Of a DNA stretch of 64,000 nt, positions 17,791 through 27,711 are shown piece after piece. The notes below the pieces were generated by a model, which did not search any database, was not told where the DNA came from, and saw nothing but the letters and a program-made list of their open reading frames with translations. This DNA comes from JAIEPM01 sp964546815 (GTDB lineage: Bacteria > Cyanobacteriota > Vampirovibrionia > Obscuribacterales > Obscuribacteraceae), in NCBI GenBank assembly GCA_964546815.1, contig CAZJLR010000026.1, forward strand, positions 20,045 to 84,044, in the 5' to 3' direction. Made by a program: the position numbers and the translations under genes. The number at the start of each line of letters is the position of its first letter. Within the stretch, counting starts at the first letter, position 1.

Positions 17791-20700
17791 ATGTTTGGTA
17801 ACGTTCTAAAACGGCCTGTACTCGGGATTGTTATCTCGGTTTTAATCGTTTTCCTTGGCGGCCTGTCACTTGCGCAGCTTCCTATTTCACAGTTTCCAAA
17901 AATTGCGCCAACAGTCGTCAATGTTTTTATTTTCTTCCCCGGTGCCAGTGCCGATGTGCTGACCAAGTCTACGGTGATACCACTGGAAGCGGTCATTAAC
18001 GGGGTGCAGGGCATGCGATACATGGCCTCTGACTCGACCAGCGCGGGTGAGGCTACCATCCGTGTGGTATTTGAACCAGGTACCGACGCCAGCGATGCGA
18101 TGGTAGCCGTAAAAACCAGGGTGGATAAGGTGATGACCTCATTACCACCTCTCGTTCAACGAGAAGGGGTAATCCTTATGCCCCTACAACCCTCCATGTT
18201 GATGTATGTCGATTTATATTCTGACTCCCACTCCTTTGACGAGAAGTACCTGTTTAATTACGCCTATACCAAGCTAATACCAGAAATTCAGCGGATTACA
18301 GGAGTTGCGAACGCGACCTTATTAGGTAGCAGAAGGTTTGCTATGCGGGTGTGGCTTAAACCTGATCGCATGCGAGCCTACAATATCTCTTCTGAAGAAG
18401 TGGTCGATGCTATTAAAGACCAGAGTATTATTGTCCGCCCTGGCCAGCTAGGCATCAGCTCGGGGAAAAAATCACAGTCTACTATTTACGTGCTTAATTA
18501 TGTCGGCCGCTTTGACGACCCTAAGCAGTACGAAAATATTATTATCAAAAGCTCTGAGTTTGGTGAAATGGTCAAGCTCAAAGACATTGCCACAGTAGAG
18601 CTGGGCAGTGAGTTCTATGATATTTACACGAATCTGGATGGAAAGCCCTCTGCGTCTTTCGTGCTGAAACAGACGCCCGATAGCAATGGCAGAGAAGTAA
18701 TCAAAAAGGTCAAAGAAAAAATCAGCGAACTATCCAAGGCTTTTCCAGATGGTCTACACATCCAGTACAGCTACGATGTCTCCAAGTTTCTAGACGCCTC
18801 GATTGAGCAGGTCGTTGACACCATCCGTGATGCGTTTATTCTGGTCACCCTGGTCGTCTTTGTGTTTCTTGGTGACTTGCGTTCCACCGTCATTCCTATC
18901 ATTGCAGTACCTATTTCATTGATAGGGGCCTTTGTGGTGCTCTCGATGTTTGGTATGTCCATTAACCTCATTACCTTATTTGCTTTGGTACTGGCCATAG
19001 GCATTGTGGTGGATGATGCCATTGTGGTGATTGAAGCCGTCCACAGTAATATGGAAAAAGACCCTTCGCTAACACCTTACGCGGCGACGCAAAAAGCCAT
19101 GAGCGAACTGGGAAGCGCTATTCTGGCCATCACGCTGGTGATGATTTCGGTGTTTGTGCCAATAGCCTTCATTCCCGGCCCGGTTGGTGTATTTTACCGG
19201 CAGTTTTCTATCACGATGTCTAGCGCTATTGTAATTTCGGCGTTGGTGGCGTTAACGCTAACACCTGTTTTATGCGCCATGTTTCTCAAAAGTCATGCCG
19301 GTCACAAAAAATCTCGCAACTTTTTTAACGTATTTCAATTGTTTATTAGTCTATTCAATGCCGTTTTTGAAGTAGTCACCCGTGTCTACATGTGGCTGTT
19401 AAATCGTATCGTCACCAACAGAATAGTGAGCCTGGGGATCATCCTGTTGTTTGCTGCCGGCATTGTTTATATGAGCCAAAAGGTTTCATCCGGTTTTGTT
19501 CCGAACGAAGATCAGGGCACCATCTACGCTATTGTTCAAACACCACCGGGGTCTTCGCTGGAGTATACAAACAAAGTGATGGGCCAGCTGCAAAAATTGA
19601 CCAAAGCGGTTGAAGGGGTCGACTCTGTGACGTCGATAGCGGGCTACGAAATCATGACTGAAGGCCGCGGCTCCAATGCGGGAACCTGTCTTATCAACCT
19701 CAAAAACTGGGACGAACGCAAACAAAACGTCCATGAAATTATTGAGGAATTAGAGCATAACACCGCTGGGTTGGGAGGAAGGGTCGAATTTTTTGAACCG
19801 CCAGCCATTCCTGGCTTTGGCTCTTCTGGCGGATTTTCGTTGCGATTACTCGATAAAACCGGGGATCTCCGCTATCAGGAGCTGCAAGTTGCCACTCAGA
19901 ACTTTATGCAAGCCCTGAGTAAACGCAAAGAGGTTTCAGGGCTTTTTACCTTCTACAATGCGTCTTACCCGCAATATGAAATCCAGATTGATAACCAGCT
20001 GGCCATGCAGAAGGGGGTCTCCATAAGAACGGCTATGGATAACCTGGAGGTTCTTAACGCAGGCTCTTATGAGCAAGGGTTTATTAAATTCGGCTGGTTT
20101 TTTAAGGTCTTTACTCAGGCAGCCCCTGAATACCGAAGAAATCTCGATGATTTGAAGACCCTGTTTGTCAAAAATGAGCACGGGGAAATGGTGCCCTACT
20201 CCTCGTTTATGACCTTGAAAAAAACAAAAGGGGCCAATGAAATTACACGCTATAACATGTACAACTCTGCCACCATTCGCGGATTCCCAGCAAAAGGGTA
20301 TACGACTGGCGACGCCATTAGCGCTATTCGCGAAGTGGCTAAAGACACCCTGTCTCGCGACTACGACATCGCCTGGGAAGACCTTTCCTACGACGAAGCG
20401 AAACGAGGTAATGAATTTGTTGTTATTTCTATTATAGTTGTGCTCTTTGTCTATTTGGTGCTGGCAGCCCAGTACGAAAACTTTGTGCTGCCTTTGGCTG
20501 TACTCTTTTCTTTGCCCGTTGGTATTTTTGGCTCTTTCTCAATGCTCAAACAGATGGGACTGGCTAACGATGTGTACGCACAAATTGCTATTATCACCCT
20601 GCTTGGACTGTTGGGTAAAAATGCTGTGTTAATCGTCGAGTTTGCAGTTCAAAAACGGAACGAAGGCTTATCGTTGCGAGACGCTGCCCTGGAAGGCGCC

Positions 20701-21042
20701 AGGATGCGGTTTCGACCTATCCTGATGACGTCCTTTGCCTTCGTTGCTGGACTTCTCCCTCTTGTGCTGTCTCACGGCGCCGGGGCCGTGGGAAACAGAA
20801 CCCTTGGTTCATCTGCCATGGGTGGGATGATAACGGGCACCATCATGGGTGTGTTGGTTATTCCGGGACTCTACTTTCTTTTCGCCACCATGGTTGATGG
20901 CAAAAACCTGTTGAAAGATGAAGTCCATACAACTCTCACTGAATCCATTATTAAGCGCCGAAAGAAGCGTTGGAATGTAGACAAAACGTTTAAAAAGTCA
21001 ATTAAGATGCTGATCGAAATGATCAACCCTCCTAAGGAATAG
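17791..21042 (+). CDS. HAE1-type RND multidrug efflux pump (AcrB/MexB/CmeB family)
   Basis: This 1083-residue inner-membrane pump uses proton flow to expel drugs or amphiphiles. It has the 2 x 6 transmembrane layout with two large periplasmic loops. The proton-relay pair D408-D409 lies in TM4 (GIVVDDAIVVIEAVHSN) and K943 in TM10 (LLGKNAVLIVEFAV), matching AcrB D407/D408/K940. I chose ATG 17791 (MFGNVLKRPVLGI), which matches the family N-terminus. A TTG six bases earlier is possible but unlikely. Gaps to adaptor and channel are 17 and 10 bp, so the operon is tight. The full relay suggests a working pump; its substrate is unknown. Confidence 0.97.
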   Translation: MFGNVLKRPVLGIVISVLIVFLGGLSLAQLPISQFPKIAPTVVNVFIFFPGASADVLTKSTVIPLEAVINGVQGMRYMASDSTSAGEATIRVVFEPGTDASDAMVAVKTRVDKVMTSLPPLVQREGVILMPLQPSMLMYVDLYSDSHSFDEKYLFNYAYTKLIPEIQRITGVANATLLGSRRFAMRVWLKPDRMRAYNISSEEVVDAIKDQSIIVRPGQLGISSGKKSQSTIYVLNYVGRFDDPKQYENIIIKSSEFGEMVKLKDIATVELGSEFYDIYTNLDGKPSASFVLKQTPDSNGREVIKKVKEKISELSKAFPDGLHIQYSYDVSKFLDASIEQVVDTIRDAFILVTLVVFVFLGDLRSTVIPIIAVPISLIGAFVVLSMFGMSINLITLFALVLAIGIVVDDAIVVIEAVHSNMEKDPSLTPYAATQKAMSELGSAILAITLVMISVFVPIAFIPGPVGVFYRQFSITMSSAIVISALVALTLTPVLCAMFLKSHAGHKKSRNFFNVFQLFISLFNAVFEVVTRVYMWLLNRIVTNRIVSLGIILLFAAGIVYMSQKVSSGFVPNEDQGTIYAIVQTPPGSSLEYTNKVMGQLQKLTKAVEGVDSVTSIAGYEIMTEGRGSNAGTCLINLKNWDERKQNVHEIIEELEHNTAGLGGRVEFFEPPAIPGFGSSGGFSLRLLDKTGDLRYQELQVATQNFMQALSKRKEVSGLFTFYNASYPQYEIQIDNQLAMQKGVSIRTAMDNLEVLNAGSYEQGFIKFGWFFKVFTQAAPEYRRNLDDLKTLFVKNEHGEMVPYSSFMTLKKTKGANEITRYNMYNSATIRGFPAKGYTTGDAISAIREVAKDTLSRDYDIAWEDLSYDEAKRGNEFVVISIIVVLFVYLVLAAQYENFVLPLAVLFSLPVGIFGSFSMLKQMGLANDVYAQIAIITLLGLLGKNAVLIVEFAVQKRNEGLSLRDAALEGARMRFRPILMTSFAFVAGLLPLVLSHGAGAVGNRTLGSSAMGGMITGTIMGVLVIPGLYFLFATMVDGKNLLKDEVHTTLTESIIKRRKKRWNVDKTFKKSIKMLIEMINPPKE

Positions 21043-21052
21043 TCGGTCAAAC

Positions 21053-22519
21053 ATGAGCGGAATGGACAGAAAAAAAACGGTTAGTCTTTTGACGCTCCTG
21101 GCTTTTATGGGAGTCGTTCAAGCGCCTGTTTTTGCAAAAAGATCCTGGTTCCATCCGCTTGAGCTGAGGGAAAAGAAGCCGACATTCAACGTACCAAAGA
21201 AGTATGACACTCCGCTGCTTGAGGGCTCTGTTAGTTCGGCTTCCATAAGTTGGCGGAGTTTTTTTTCAGATCCTTATCTTGTCACTCTGATTGAAACGGC
21301 TCTGGCAAATAACCAAGAATTCAATATCGCTATTCAGGATATTGAAATTGCTGCCAGTGAAGTGAAAGAAAGACAATCTGAGTATTTGCCTAAAGTCGGC
21401 TTGGGGTTTGGCGCAAGTTACATTCGACCATCCGAAAACACCCCTGAAGGCGTGTTAGATAAACTTACTGAGCGAGAGTTTTTTAAATATCCTGATTACA
21501 ACTTGAATCTGGGTCCTTCCTTGAGCTGGGAAGTGGATATCTGGAAAAGATTGAGGAATGCCAAAGAGGCAGCCAGAATGCGCATGTTAGCGCAATACGA
21601 GGTGCGGAACTTTCTTATTTCCAGGCTCGTGACTGAAATAGCACGCAACTATTATGAATTAATGGCTCTGGATACGTCTTTGAAGATATTGGATCAAAAC
21701 ATTAGCATCCAAGAAGCGGCTTTCATCAAAATGCAAACCTTGAAGAAATACGCCAAAGCTAACCAGTTAGCGGTGAATCGCTTTGAAGCTCAGTTAAACA
21801 AGACTAGAAGCCAACGGGCTGAAACAAATCAAAGCATTGTTGAAAAAGAGAATCGTCTGAAATTCCTCTCTGGCATCTATAGTGAAGCGCCAATACTCAG
21901 GCACTCTGAAGAGTTTATGACGATACCTGTGAATGAATTGCAGACTGGTGTGCCTGCTCAGCTTTTGGAAAACAGAGCCGATATTCGTCAGGCTGAAGCG
22001 GTGATTAAGGCAGCAAAGCTCGATTTAAAAAGCGTCAAAGCCCAGCTATACCCCAACCTGACGATTAAGGCAGGTACTGGCTTTTCGGGGTGGAACCCCC
22101 AACTGCTGTTTCGTAGCCCAGAGTCGTTGCTCTGGAATGCAATGGGTGACTTTACTGTTCCATTGATCAACCGAAAAGCAATTCTTGCACGAATGCAGAT
22201 AGCCGATGCCAACCAATCCAAAGCGGTTTTGACTTATGAGCAGACTCTACTAAACGCGTACACTGACGTTCTTAATCAGGTGTCAAATATAAGAAATATG
22301 GAGAAGGCTTTTGATACTAAAAAACGAGAAGTCGTTTTGCTTGAGGAGGCTATCGTAAAGGCAAACAGCCTGTTTAAGTACGCCAAGGCGACTTATGTCG
22401 AAGTGCTACTCACCCAGGAAGAGAAACTGAATTCCGAAAAGGAACTGGTTGCAGTGAAAATGGATCTGGTCGGGTCCAAAGTTGATCTCTATCGAGCGCT
22501 AGGCGGCGGCTGGCGATAA
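21053..22519 (+). CDS. TolC/NodT-family outer-membrane efflux channel
   Basis: This 488-residue channel completes the tripartite pump. A signal peptide (LLTLLAFMGVVQAPVFA) is followed by the SWRSFFSDPYLVTLIETAL opening of the OprM/CusC type, then two OEP repeats with long coiled helices (about 90-270 and 300-485). The LLENRADIRQAEAVIKAAK box is typical of the second repeat. There is no lipobox Cys, unlike OprM. A second ATG at 21062 could also serve as start. A long gap and an opposite-strand gene follow, so the operon ends here. Confidence 0.95.
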   Translation: MSGMDRKKTVSLLTLLAFMGVVQAPVFAKRSWFHPLELREKKPTFNVPKKYDTPLLEGSVSSASISWRSFFSDPYLVTLIETALANNQEFNIAIQDIEIAASEVKERQSEYLPKVGLGFGASYIRPSENTPEGVLDKLTEREFFKYPDYNLNLGPSLSWEVDIWKRLRNAKEAARMRMLAQYEVRNFLISRLVTEIARNYYELMALDTSLKILDQNISIQEAAFIKMQTLKKYAKANQLAVNRFEAQLNKTRSQRAETNQSIVEKENRLKFLSGIYSEAPILRHSEEFMTIPVNELQTGVPAQLLENRADIRQAEAVIKAAKLDLKSVKAQLYPNLTIKAGTGFSGWNPQLLFRSPESLLWNAMGDFTVPLINRKAILARMQIADANQSKAVLTYEQTLLNAYTDVLNQVSNIRNMEKAFDTKKREVVLLEEAIVKANSLFKYAKATYVEVLLTQEEKLNSEKELVAVKMDLVGSKVDLYRALGGGWR

Positions 22520-22577
22520 AAGGCATTCAAGAACGCTGGAACTAGTCCTAAAAACAAGAGTAATCTGGACTGATGCT

Positions 22578-23156
22578 TTAGTTAGTGTTTTTGAGGAATT
22601 CGCCTGTAGTGTCCGGACTGATGTGATGCGAGATTTTCAGATGTCCTTCAACATTAGTGCGGGAGCCGAAGAGACTGTAAATATGTGCCAGCTCCAGTTG
22701 CGCCGGCACAAAGTTTGCATCGAGTCGCAGTGCTTTTCGTTCACAGACCACAGCTACACCAAGCATTCCTTCATGCTCATAAATCAAAGCCAGTTCGTGC
22801 AAAACAATCTTGTTTGAAGGATCTTTTGAACTGGCTAGAACGAATTGCTCCTTTGCCTCTTGCCATTTCTGGCTCTTTACTGAAGCTTTTGCCAGCTCAA
22901 TTAGCTGGTTCAATTCGTTTTCCCTTGTTTTTGCCAGGTCTAAATCGCGAACCAAATGCTCTTGAGCTGTATCCGCCGTCACAGGCGTGGTGGAAGCTCC
23001 GCCATCGAGTCCACTTTGCGCAAATGAAGGCTGCATTACACCTGGTAGCGAAAACATGGCTGTAACTGCCGCCACGACCAGAAAACCTTTTTGAACGAGA
23101 ATGCTCTTCGCAAAATCAGCTGACTCGCATATCCTACCGAACAATTCAAGCTTCAT
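22578..23156 (-). CDS. Exported TPR protein
   Basis: This 192-residue protein has a signal-like hydrophobic segment (FLVVAAVTAMFSLPGVM, cleavage near SFAQ). Residues about 80-180 form TPR helices (SVKSQKWQEAKEQFVLASSK, IVLHELALIYEHEGMLGVAV, VPAQLELAHIYSLFG). It is convergent to the efflux operon and has no partner on its strand. Its role is unknown; a periplasmic protein-protein adaptor is plausible. Confidence 0.75.
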   Translation of the reverse strand: MKLELFGRICESADFAKSILVQKGFLVVAAVTAMFSLPGVMQPSFAQSGLDGGASTTPVTADTAQEHLVRDLDLAKTRENELNQLIELAKASVKSQKWQEAKEQFVLASSKDPSNKIVLHELALIYEHEGMLGVAVVCERKALRLDANFVPAQLELAHIYSLFGSRTNVEGHLKISHHISPDTTGEFLKNTN

Positions 23157-23757
23157 TTCTGTCCTATCTCCGGTGCCTGCAAGATGTGGTCAGAACACCA
23201 ACGACATCTCTTGTGCAGCAATAATACTTCCGATAACTAAAGATCAAAAGAGGGTAGATTACGAACCGTAAGGTATTTAGGCCGTGTATTTGCGGCTTGT
23301 TTTGACCTTATTTTTATACGTTTTGAGCGGCGATCATGCCTTTTAGCGCAGAAACTTCTCCCATCGACGACAAAATTCATACAGCTGCTGTCTTTTGTTC
23401 GGGTAGCATTGATCTTTTTTTTACACCCTGAGCCCGGAAGAAAATACCTTTTCTTTATGCGGTCTTTCTGCTCTGTAGATGAAATGGAGCACTTTTAGGA
23501 GCTGGGGTTCACAGCCTTTCTAAAAGAGAATCGTGGGCTGCGATTTCGTTTGAAAAATTTTCCAACGACCTGATGGCACATTTATGTTCGATAGCGGCCC
23601 AAAAGGGCTAATGAAAATACGGCAACGCATGTTGAAATCAGCCGTAAATTCGATGCTGGTTACGCTTTGTCTGTAGTAAAGGGTTAGCGCGTCAACCCAG
23701 TTCTTGTGATAATTATCCAGAGCTAATTCCATCTCAAGAATTCGATAAATCAAAAAA
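23157..23757. other. 601-bp region upstream of the kinase gene
   Basis: I see no secure gene. A 77-codon minus frame (23520-23753) has no recognisable domain and faces away from the kinase. The stretch should contain the promoters of both flanking genes (near 23310, TTGACC followed by an A/T-rich block with TTATAC). Confidence 0.4.
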
Positions 23758-24639
23758 ATGCAAAACGATGATCAATTGCCTCAGACTGCCGACCTTGGTC
23801 TCATTGGTAAATACCTGGACGGAAAGTATTTGATTCAATCGGTTCTCGCTGAGAGTGGCATGGGCGTTCTGTACAAAGCCCAGCAGGTCTCTGTGGAACG
23901 CACAGTCGTAATTAAGATTGCCTACGACTCATTGCTATCAACACCCAATGAAATCGAACGATTTGCGCTCGAGGCTAAAGCTCTGGCTCGTCTGAGTCAT
24001 CCGAATATCGTTGCGATTCACGACTGTGGATTTATTGATCTGAAAATTCCCTACCTGGTTATGGAGTTCATCAACGGTCAAAATCTCGCCGACATGGTCA
24101 GTAAACACGGTTTACCCTCGACTAAAATCGCCGCTCGCATAATGGTTCAAATATGTCGAGGTCTCAATGAGGTGCATAATGCCGGTATTGTTCATAGAGA
24201 CATCAAGCCTGAAAACATATTACTGCAGAGCAATATAGAGCGACCAGATTGGGTCAAAATCGTTGATTTCGGAATTGTATATTTGCGTGAGTTGGAAAAT
24301 CGGCGCCTCACCAAGAGAGGCAGTTTAGTTGGAACAATGGAGTACGTTGCGCCAGAGTTGCTCAATGATATGATTCCCGACAACAGATGCGACATTTACT
24401 CGCTTGGTGTTGTTATCTTCGAGTTGCTAACTGGCGTTTTACCAATTTCAGCCGACAATCTTAGTAACTTAATCGCTAAGGTATTGATGGAACCTGCACC
24501 CTCCATAACAACTTTGCGTCCAGACATCAAAGTAGGCTCTCCTATGGAGAAAACAATCAGCAAGTGTCTGGAAAAGAACCCGAAAGATCGCTTTCAAACA
24601 GTCTCGGAAGTTATTGAAGCGGTTCAGTCAGCCATGTAA
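23758..24639 (+). CDS. Hanks-type serine/threonine protein kinase
   Basis: This 293-residue protein is a bare kinase domain that would phosphorylate Ser/Thr of target proteins. Visible motifs: a shortened Gly loop (LAESGMGVLYKA, about 29-41), ATP-binding K53 (VVIKIAY), helix-C E72, catalytic HRD 146-148 with IKPEN, DFG 170-172, the activation segment to APE 198-200, and DIYSLG at D212. All catalytic residues are present. There is no transmembrane segment or sensor domain, unlike PknB, so it is probably cytosolic. An in-house partner could be the TPR membrane protein that starts 85 bp downstream on the same strand. Confidence 0.95.
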   Translation: MQNDDQLPQTADLGLIGKYLDGKYLIQSVLAESGMGVLYKAQQVSVERTVVIKIAYDSLLSTPNEIERFALEAKALARLSHPNIVAIHDCGFIDLKIPYLVMEFINGQNLADMVSKHGLPSTKIAARIMVQICRGLNEVHNAGIVHRDIKPENILLQSNIERPDWVKIVDFGIVYLRELENRRLTKRGSLVGTMEYVAPELLNDMIPDNRCDIYSLGVVIFELLTGVLPISADNLSNLIAKVLMEPAPSITTLRPDIKVGSPMEKTISKCLEKNPKDRFQTVSEVIEAVQSAM

Positions 24640-24723
24640 TAACACTGCATGCTTTAACGTCATTATTTGACAGGCATCCATATGGGATAATTAGCGTGGC
24701 GTTAGCATCTTCTTGCAAATCCT

Positions 24724-26076
24724 ATGAACCAGCATTTCCAGAAAGCACAGCTCATCGCCCATACAAGACCCGACGTTGCTGTGCGGGAATTGCATGCAGC
24801 CCTGGCTGAGGAGCCAGACCTTGCAATGGCTCACTCGCTTTTGTCGATGTGTTTTCTTGATCTTGGCCGTATTAATGATGCATTCGAATCTGCCCACACC
24901 GCAGTTAGATTAGACCCACAAGACGGCTTTTCTTTCTATGCTCTTGCTCGCTGCCATCTGCACAAAGCTGAATTCATCGAAGCCGAAGTCGCTATCGACG
25001 AAGCGCTAGAGCTTGAGCCGTTCAACGAATCCTATCTCTGGCTGTTGGCATTGGTGCAATCACATATTGGGGAGTTTAAGGAGGCAAAAGAAACACTCGA
25101 TCGAGCTCTTGAATGCAATCCTGAGCACGCCAGTAGCCACAGCTTGCGTGCTTATGTGTTGAATAGACTTGATGAAAAAATTGAGTCAGACAAGTCGAGT
25201 CAACTGGCATTATCGCTTACTCCTGACGATGCCTGGAGTCATAACTTTCGCGGATGGGCCTTGATTGAGCGCAAAGCATATCACGAAGCGATGCCTCACT
25301 TTCGCGAAGCACTGCGGATTGATCCAACACTGAGTCTTGCTCGAGATGGACTCATCATTGCGGCACCATCGCAGCATTGGATGTTCAAACTGCACTTAAA
25401 ATTGAAAAACAAGTCAATGTATTGGATCATTCCTGCGTGGTTAATCGCAAACTTTGTTTTGCACGTTAGCAACGACCACAAAAATATAAGCGCGCTTCTT
25501 GCCATATATCTGAGTTGGTTTGGTCTACTCAGCTATCTGCTCGTGCTTTTTCTGCCAGACTCATTTATTTCAGGCCCAGTACTGCGCTTTCTTTTGCAAT
25601 TTGAACAAGATGGACGCTACATTCTCAGCGACGAAGAACGCCGACGAAACAATCATCTAGTTCTTTTCATTGTGGCAATCGTTGCTGGTCTGGCTATTGC
25701 AATTATCAATCAGGTCTGGTGGCCGCTTGGAATTGCACTCTTTATGTTTTGGACTACTCGCCTTTTGGTTCTCGATCGATTCGAACGAGACAAGAAGTGC
25801 TACTTCTTCCATGCGGGCGGAGCCCTTATCAGCGTCATCTTCGTAGGGGCAATCAGCATGGCTGGCCCAAACGCCTTCCACGGTGCATCGATGCCTGGCA
25901 TCATACTATTGCAGCTGGGCAAGGTGTTTGGTGGAGGTGCCATCGGCGCCAAGCTCATCGCCGGCGGGGGAGCGGGCGCCAAGCTGCTAATAGGCGGACT
26001 TGGAGCTGGAGCGATGGCTGTCTCAGCTAAGAAAAAGAAGAAAGAAGAGGCCAAAAGAAAAATGATGGGCAAATAG
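24724..26076 (+). CDS. TPR domain plus polytopic membrane protein
   Basis: This 450-residue protein has five or six N-terminal TPRs (about 1-205; HSLLSMCFLDLGRINDAFES, LARCHLHKAEFIEAEVAID, GWALIERKAYHEAMPHFREA). They are followed by about six hydrophobic segments (about 235-420), a Gly/Ala-rich stretch with repeated GAKL(I/L) and a Lys-rich C-terminal tail. The TPR part is probably cytosolic, since no signal peptide precedes it. It lies 85 bp after the kinase on the same strand. The function is unknown; a membrane-anchored scaffold or kinase target is possible. Confidence 0.8.
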   Translation: MNQHFQKAQLIAHTRPDVAVRELHAALAEEPDLAMAHSLLSMCFLDLGRINDAFESAHTAVRLDPQDGFSFYALARCHLHKAEFIEAEVAIDEALELEPFNESYLWLLALVQSHIGEFKEAKETLDRALECNPEHASSHSLRAYVLNRLDEKIESDKSSQLALSLTPDDAWSHNFRGWALIERKAYHEAMPHFREALRIDPTLSLARDGLIIAAPSQHWMFKLHLKLKNKSMYWIIPAWLIANFVLHVSNDHKNISALLAIYLSWFGLLSYLLVLFLPDSFISGPVLRFLLQFEQDGRYILSDEERRRNNHLVLFIVAIVAGLAIAIINQVWWPLGIALFMFWTTRLLVLDRFERDKKCYFFHAGGALISVIFVGAISMAGPNAFHGASMPGIILLQLGKVFGGGAIGAKLIAGGGAGAKLLIGGLGAGAMAVSAKKKKKEEAKRKMMGK

Positions 26077-26177
26077 CCCATTGTTCCCAGTCTGCTAGCC
26101 TGTTGTTTATGTTAGACCTCCGCTTTGCTAGTTGGTTTATTTGACCCATTGAGTCTTGGTCTGATACCCTGAACCCA

Positions 26178-26792
26178 ATGACCCAAATCAATTTCAAATC
26201 TGCAAAATATTTGATCAGTGCACCAAGCCTCCAGCAATGCCCTCCCGATAGGGGAGCTGAAGTTGCTTTTGCCGGACGTTCCAATGCGGGGAAGTCCAGC
26301 GCAATCAATTCGCTTACTCGAAACAATAAACTTGCGCGCATTAGTAAGACCCCTGGGTGCACGCAACAGCTCAACTTCTTCCAGCTACTTAACTCGGCTG
26401 ACTTGCGCCTTGTTGATTTACCTGGTTACGGTTATGCCAAAGTTCCGAAGGCGATGCAACAACAGTGGGAACAGAATCTATCGCAATACTTGAATGAAAG
26501 GCAGTCTCTCAGGGGGATTATTCTTGTTACGGATATTCGACATCCCATTCAAGAATTCGACGATATGATGATCAACTGGGCGGTACAGTCAGAGATGCCT
26601 ATGCACGTTTTGCTTAACAAGAGCGACAAACTCTCGCGCAGTGCAGCTCAAGATAGTCTGCTGAAGTATAGTCGAGACCTTAAGGACGCCGGCTTTGAAA
26701 ACCTGGTAAGCGTCCATTACTTTTCTTCTGTAAGTGGCGAAGGTGTCGACCAACTCGCCCAGCAACTGCAAACTTGGCTTCAGTCCAGCTAA
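26178..26792 (+). CDS. engB: EngB/YsxC ribosome-biogenesis GTPase
   Basis: This 204-residue TRAFAC GTPase is needed for late assembly of the large ribosomal subunit. Motifs: G1 GRSNAGKSS (33-41), G2 Thr in SKTPGCTQ, G3 DLPGYG (80-85), G4 NKSD (147-150) and G5-like SVHYFSSVSGEG. Length and N-terminal strand (INFKSAKYLIS) are normal for the family. It is a housekeeping gene, so this part is ordinary chromosome. The start at 26178 lies about 100 bp after the TPR membrane gene. Confidence 0.97.
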   Translation: MTQINFKSAKYLISAPSLQQCPPDRGAEVAFAGRSNAGKSSAINSLTRNNKLARISKTPGCTQQLNFFQLLNSADLRLVDLPGYGYAKVPKAMQQQWEQNLSQYLNERQSLRGIILVTDIRHPIQEFDDMMINWAVQSEMPMHVLLNKSDKLSRSAAQDSLLKYSRDLKDAGFENLVSVHYFSSVSGEGVDQLAQQLQTWLQSS

Positions 26793-26820
26793 TCACTCTT
26801 TAGTTACCCGTCCACGTGCG

Positions 26821-26970
26821 TCAGGGAAGCGGACCCTGATATCCACAAGATTTGCATTTTACAGTTTTCTCGCAAGTAAACCAGTCGCAAGCCTGAATGC
26901 AAATTTTTGATGATTTCTTGGTTGGTTCTTTTCGCGTTGTGAGTATTTTCTCGCAAAAAGAACATCTCAT
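26821..26970 (-). CDS. 49-residue cysteine-rich zinc-ribbon-like protein
   Basis: From ATG 26970 the minus strand codes for MRCSFCEKILTTRKEP and so on, with Cys at 3, 6, 24, 28, 33, 39 and 42, including CSFC and CKSC knuckles, ending in GYQGPLP. The pattern suggests one or two zinc sites. The same frame is open without ATG back to 27063, and that extension also looks coding (DDDIFDICNGK, LYSDEKVVV). A TAG at 27064-27066 closes it, so the gene may be 5'-truncated or use a rare start. It is convergent to engB, only 28 bp away. The opposite-strand 72-codon frame here is its shadow. Confidence 0.5.
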   Translation of the reverse strand: MRCSFCEKILTTRKEPTKKSSKICIQACDWFTCEKTVKCKSCGYQGPLP

Positions 26971-27183
26971 AACGACTACTTTTTCATCGCTATATAGTAT
27001 GGGGCCGCGGTGCTTACCGTTGCATATATCAAAAATATCGTCATCAACCAGTGGTTCTAATTCCTATGCAGAGCACGGCGCCAATTGTAGAGAATCAAGC
27101 AAATCAGATCCTTAAATTAGGATGCCATTTTCTCGGCAATGATATCCTTGCATGAATCTCAAATTGATAGGACTAGATAATCA

Positions 27184-27654
27184 ATGATTGAATTTCAAAC
27201 CAAACTTATCGATACGCGTGTGACTCCTGGCTCGCATTCTTGCTCATCTTCATTGACTAGAAAGTACGCAGGAAGAGTGCTGCTTGTTAATTTCATTCTC
27301 TGCCTAATTCTTTCTATCAATAGTTCGCCATGCTTCGCTGGAGATGCATCTTTTGATCCGTTTTGGCAGAAATTCAAAATCGCATTGCAAAAAGGCGACA
27401 AGCAAACAATCGTTTCAATGACAAAATTGCCTTTTCTATTTGACTCAAAAAAACTGGGAAAGACAGAGTTTCTCGCGAATTACGACAAGATTTTTCCGAA
27501 GTCTATTTCGAAATGTCTTGGAAAGGAAAAACCTGTAAAAGACATTCATGAGTCAATCGTTTCATATTCTTTCTTTTGTGATGAAGAGATCTATGTGATG
27601 GAAAAACAAAAGAACGGCCAATATTTGTTCACTGACATTGGCGTGAATGATTAG
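27184..27654 (+). CDS. Small exported protein, unknown function
   Basis: This 156-residue protein has an internal signal-like segment (VLLVNFILCLILSINSSPC, cut near FAGD) after a long polar N-terminal region, so the true start could be later. The mature part begins with FDPFWQKFKIALQKGDKQTI, the opening of a small alpha+beta domain of the DUF4864/SnoaL-like kind found in secreted proteins. A CLGKEKPVKDIHESIVSYSF strand follows. It ends just before a strong hairpin terminator. The ligand is unknown. Confidence 0.7.
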   Translation: MIEFQTKLIDTRVTPGSHSCSSSLTRKYAGRVLLVNFILCLILSINSSPCFAGDASFDPFWQKFKIALQKGDKQTIVSMTKLPFLFDSKKLGKTEFLANYDKIFPKSISKCLGKEKPVKDIHESIVSYSFFCDEEIYVMEKQKNGQYLFTDIGVND

Positions 27655-27680
27655 GCTGTTCATGTGTGGATGAGTTGTAA

Positions 27681-27711
27681 GTGAGGCACCATATGTGGTG
27701 CCTCACTTTTT
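27681..27711. terminator. Shared terminator between convergent genes
   Basis: GTGAGGCACCA (27681-27691) and TGGTGCCTCAC (27696-27706) form a perfect 11-bp stem with a TATG loop, followed by TTTTT. It serves the rightward gene. The leftward gene's stop codon (27703-27705) lies inside the stem, so it may act both ways. Confidence 0.85.

Noticed and set aside
23520..23753. 77-codon minus frame upstream of the kinase
   Set aside because: No domain; lies where the promoter of the kinase should be.
26897..27115. 72-codon plus-strand frame
   Set aside because: It is antisense to a better minus-strand frame with zinc-ribbon Cys spacing; Ser-rich, no domain.
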